From Flavobacteriales bacterium (lineage in GTDB: Bacteria; Bacteroidota; Bacteroidia; Flavobacteriales; Parvicellaceae): a DNA stretch of 6,098 nt. A model generated the notes under the pieces. It was not told where the DNA came from, searched no databases, and saw only the letters and a list, made by a program, of their open reading frames with translations. A program made the translations under genes and the position numbers. The stretch spans positions 1 to 6,098 of the forward strand of contig JAAZYJ010000262.1 in the NCBI GenBank assembly GCA_014239715.1, in the 5' to 3' direction. Shown here in pieces: positions 5,993 to 6,098 of the stretch. Numbering within the stretch: position 1 is the first letter of the stretch; each line of letters opens with the position of its first letter.

Positions 5993-6098
5993 CTATAATG
6001 CCGGTGTCTTGCGTTTAAACAAATGCACAAGCGATTTGCCTAGTAACAGCATAACAATCAGCACCATTGAAAATGAAAATATGAGCTTAGGAATAAAC
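5993..6098 (-). CDS. C-terminal end of a membrane protein (5' end outside window)
   Basis: On the minus strand a frame open from the right edge reads 34 residues to TAG at 5993-5995. It begins FIPKLIFSFSMVLIVMLLLG, continues as KSLVHLF and ends KRKTPAL. About 20 hydrophobic residues followed by a short lysine/arginine-rich tail is the usual pattern of a last transmembrane helix with a cytoplasmic C-terminus. The other two minus-strand frames hit stops. The layout (PK before the helix, short basic tail) is reminiscent of TRAP transporter small permeases, but 34 residues are too few to name a family. It converges on the Rieske gene with a hairpin between. Confidence 0.6.
   Translation of the reverse strand, partial: FIPKLIFSFSMVLIVMLLLGKSLVHLFKRKTPAL

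Overview
The window looks like chromosomal DNA from a member of the Bacteroidota. It is fairly AT-rich, has no convincing Shine-Dalgarno sites before its genes, and carries several -7 boxes of the TAnnTTTG type immediately upstream of start codons. The protein families fit too: a saccharopine dehydrogenase C-terminal protein, a long HD-type tRNA nucleotidyltransferase and a pRiA4b-ORF3-like protein. I cannot place it below phylum level.

Layout from left to right. Positions 1-1118 (+) hold the C-terminal part of a saccharopine dehydrogenase family enzyme, cut by the left edge. It converges on a leftward run of four genes, which in transcription order are: a predicted lipoprotein of unknown function (5437-4430), a secreted protein built from six four-cysteine repeats (4433-3207), a CCA-adding-type tRNA nucleotidyltransferase (3185-1743) and a pRiA4b-ORF3-like protein with an acidic tail (1713-1156). 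The first two overlap by 4 nt (ATGA). The next gaps are only 21 and 29 nt, so co-transcription is plausible, although candidate internal promoters lie before the last two genes. A 170-nt divergent intergenic region (5438-5607) separates this run from a small Rieske [2Fe-2S] protein (5608-5949, +) that seems to start at TTG. A hairpin then separates the Rieske gene from the C-terminal end of a membrane protein entering from the right edge on the minus strand (5993-6098).

The identified genes are housekeeping or metabolic: amino-acid metabolism, tRNA 3'-end maturation and an iron-sulfur electron carrier. The most distinctive content is the lipoprotein plus cysteine-repeat pair. It is envelope-directed, probably translationally coupled and of unknown function. 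The repeat protein has exactly 24 cysteines in six C-x-C-x13-C-x23-C units, with small length changes in only two of them. I saw no CRISPR array, rRNA, tRNA, insertion sequence or clear sign of mobility.
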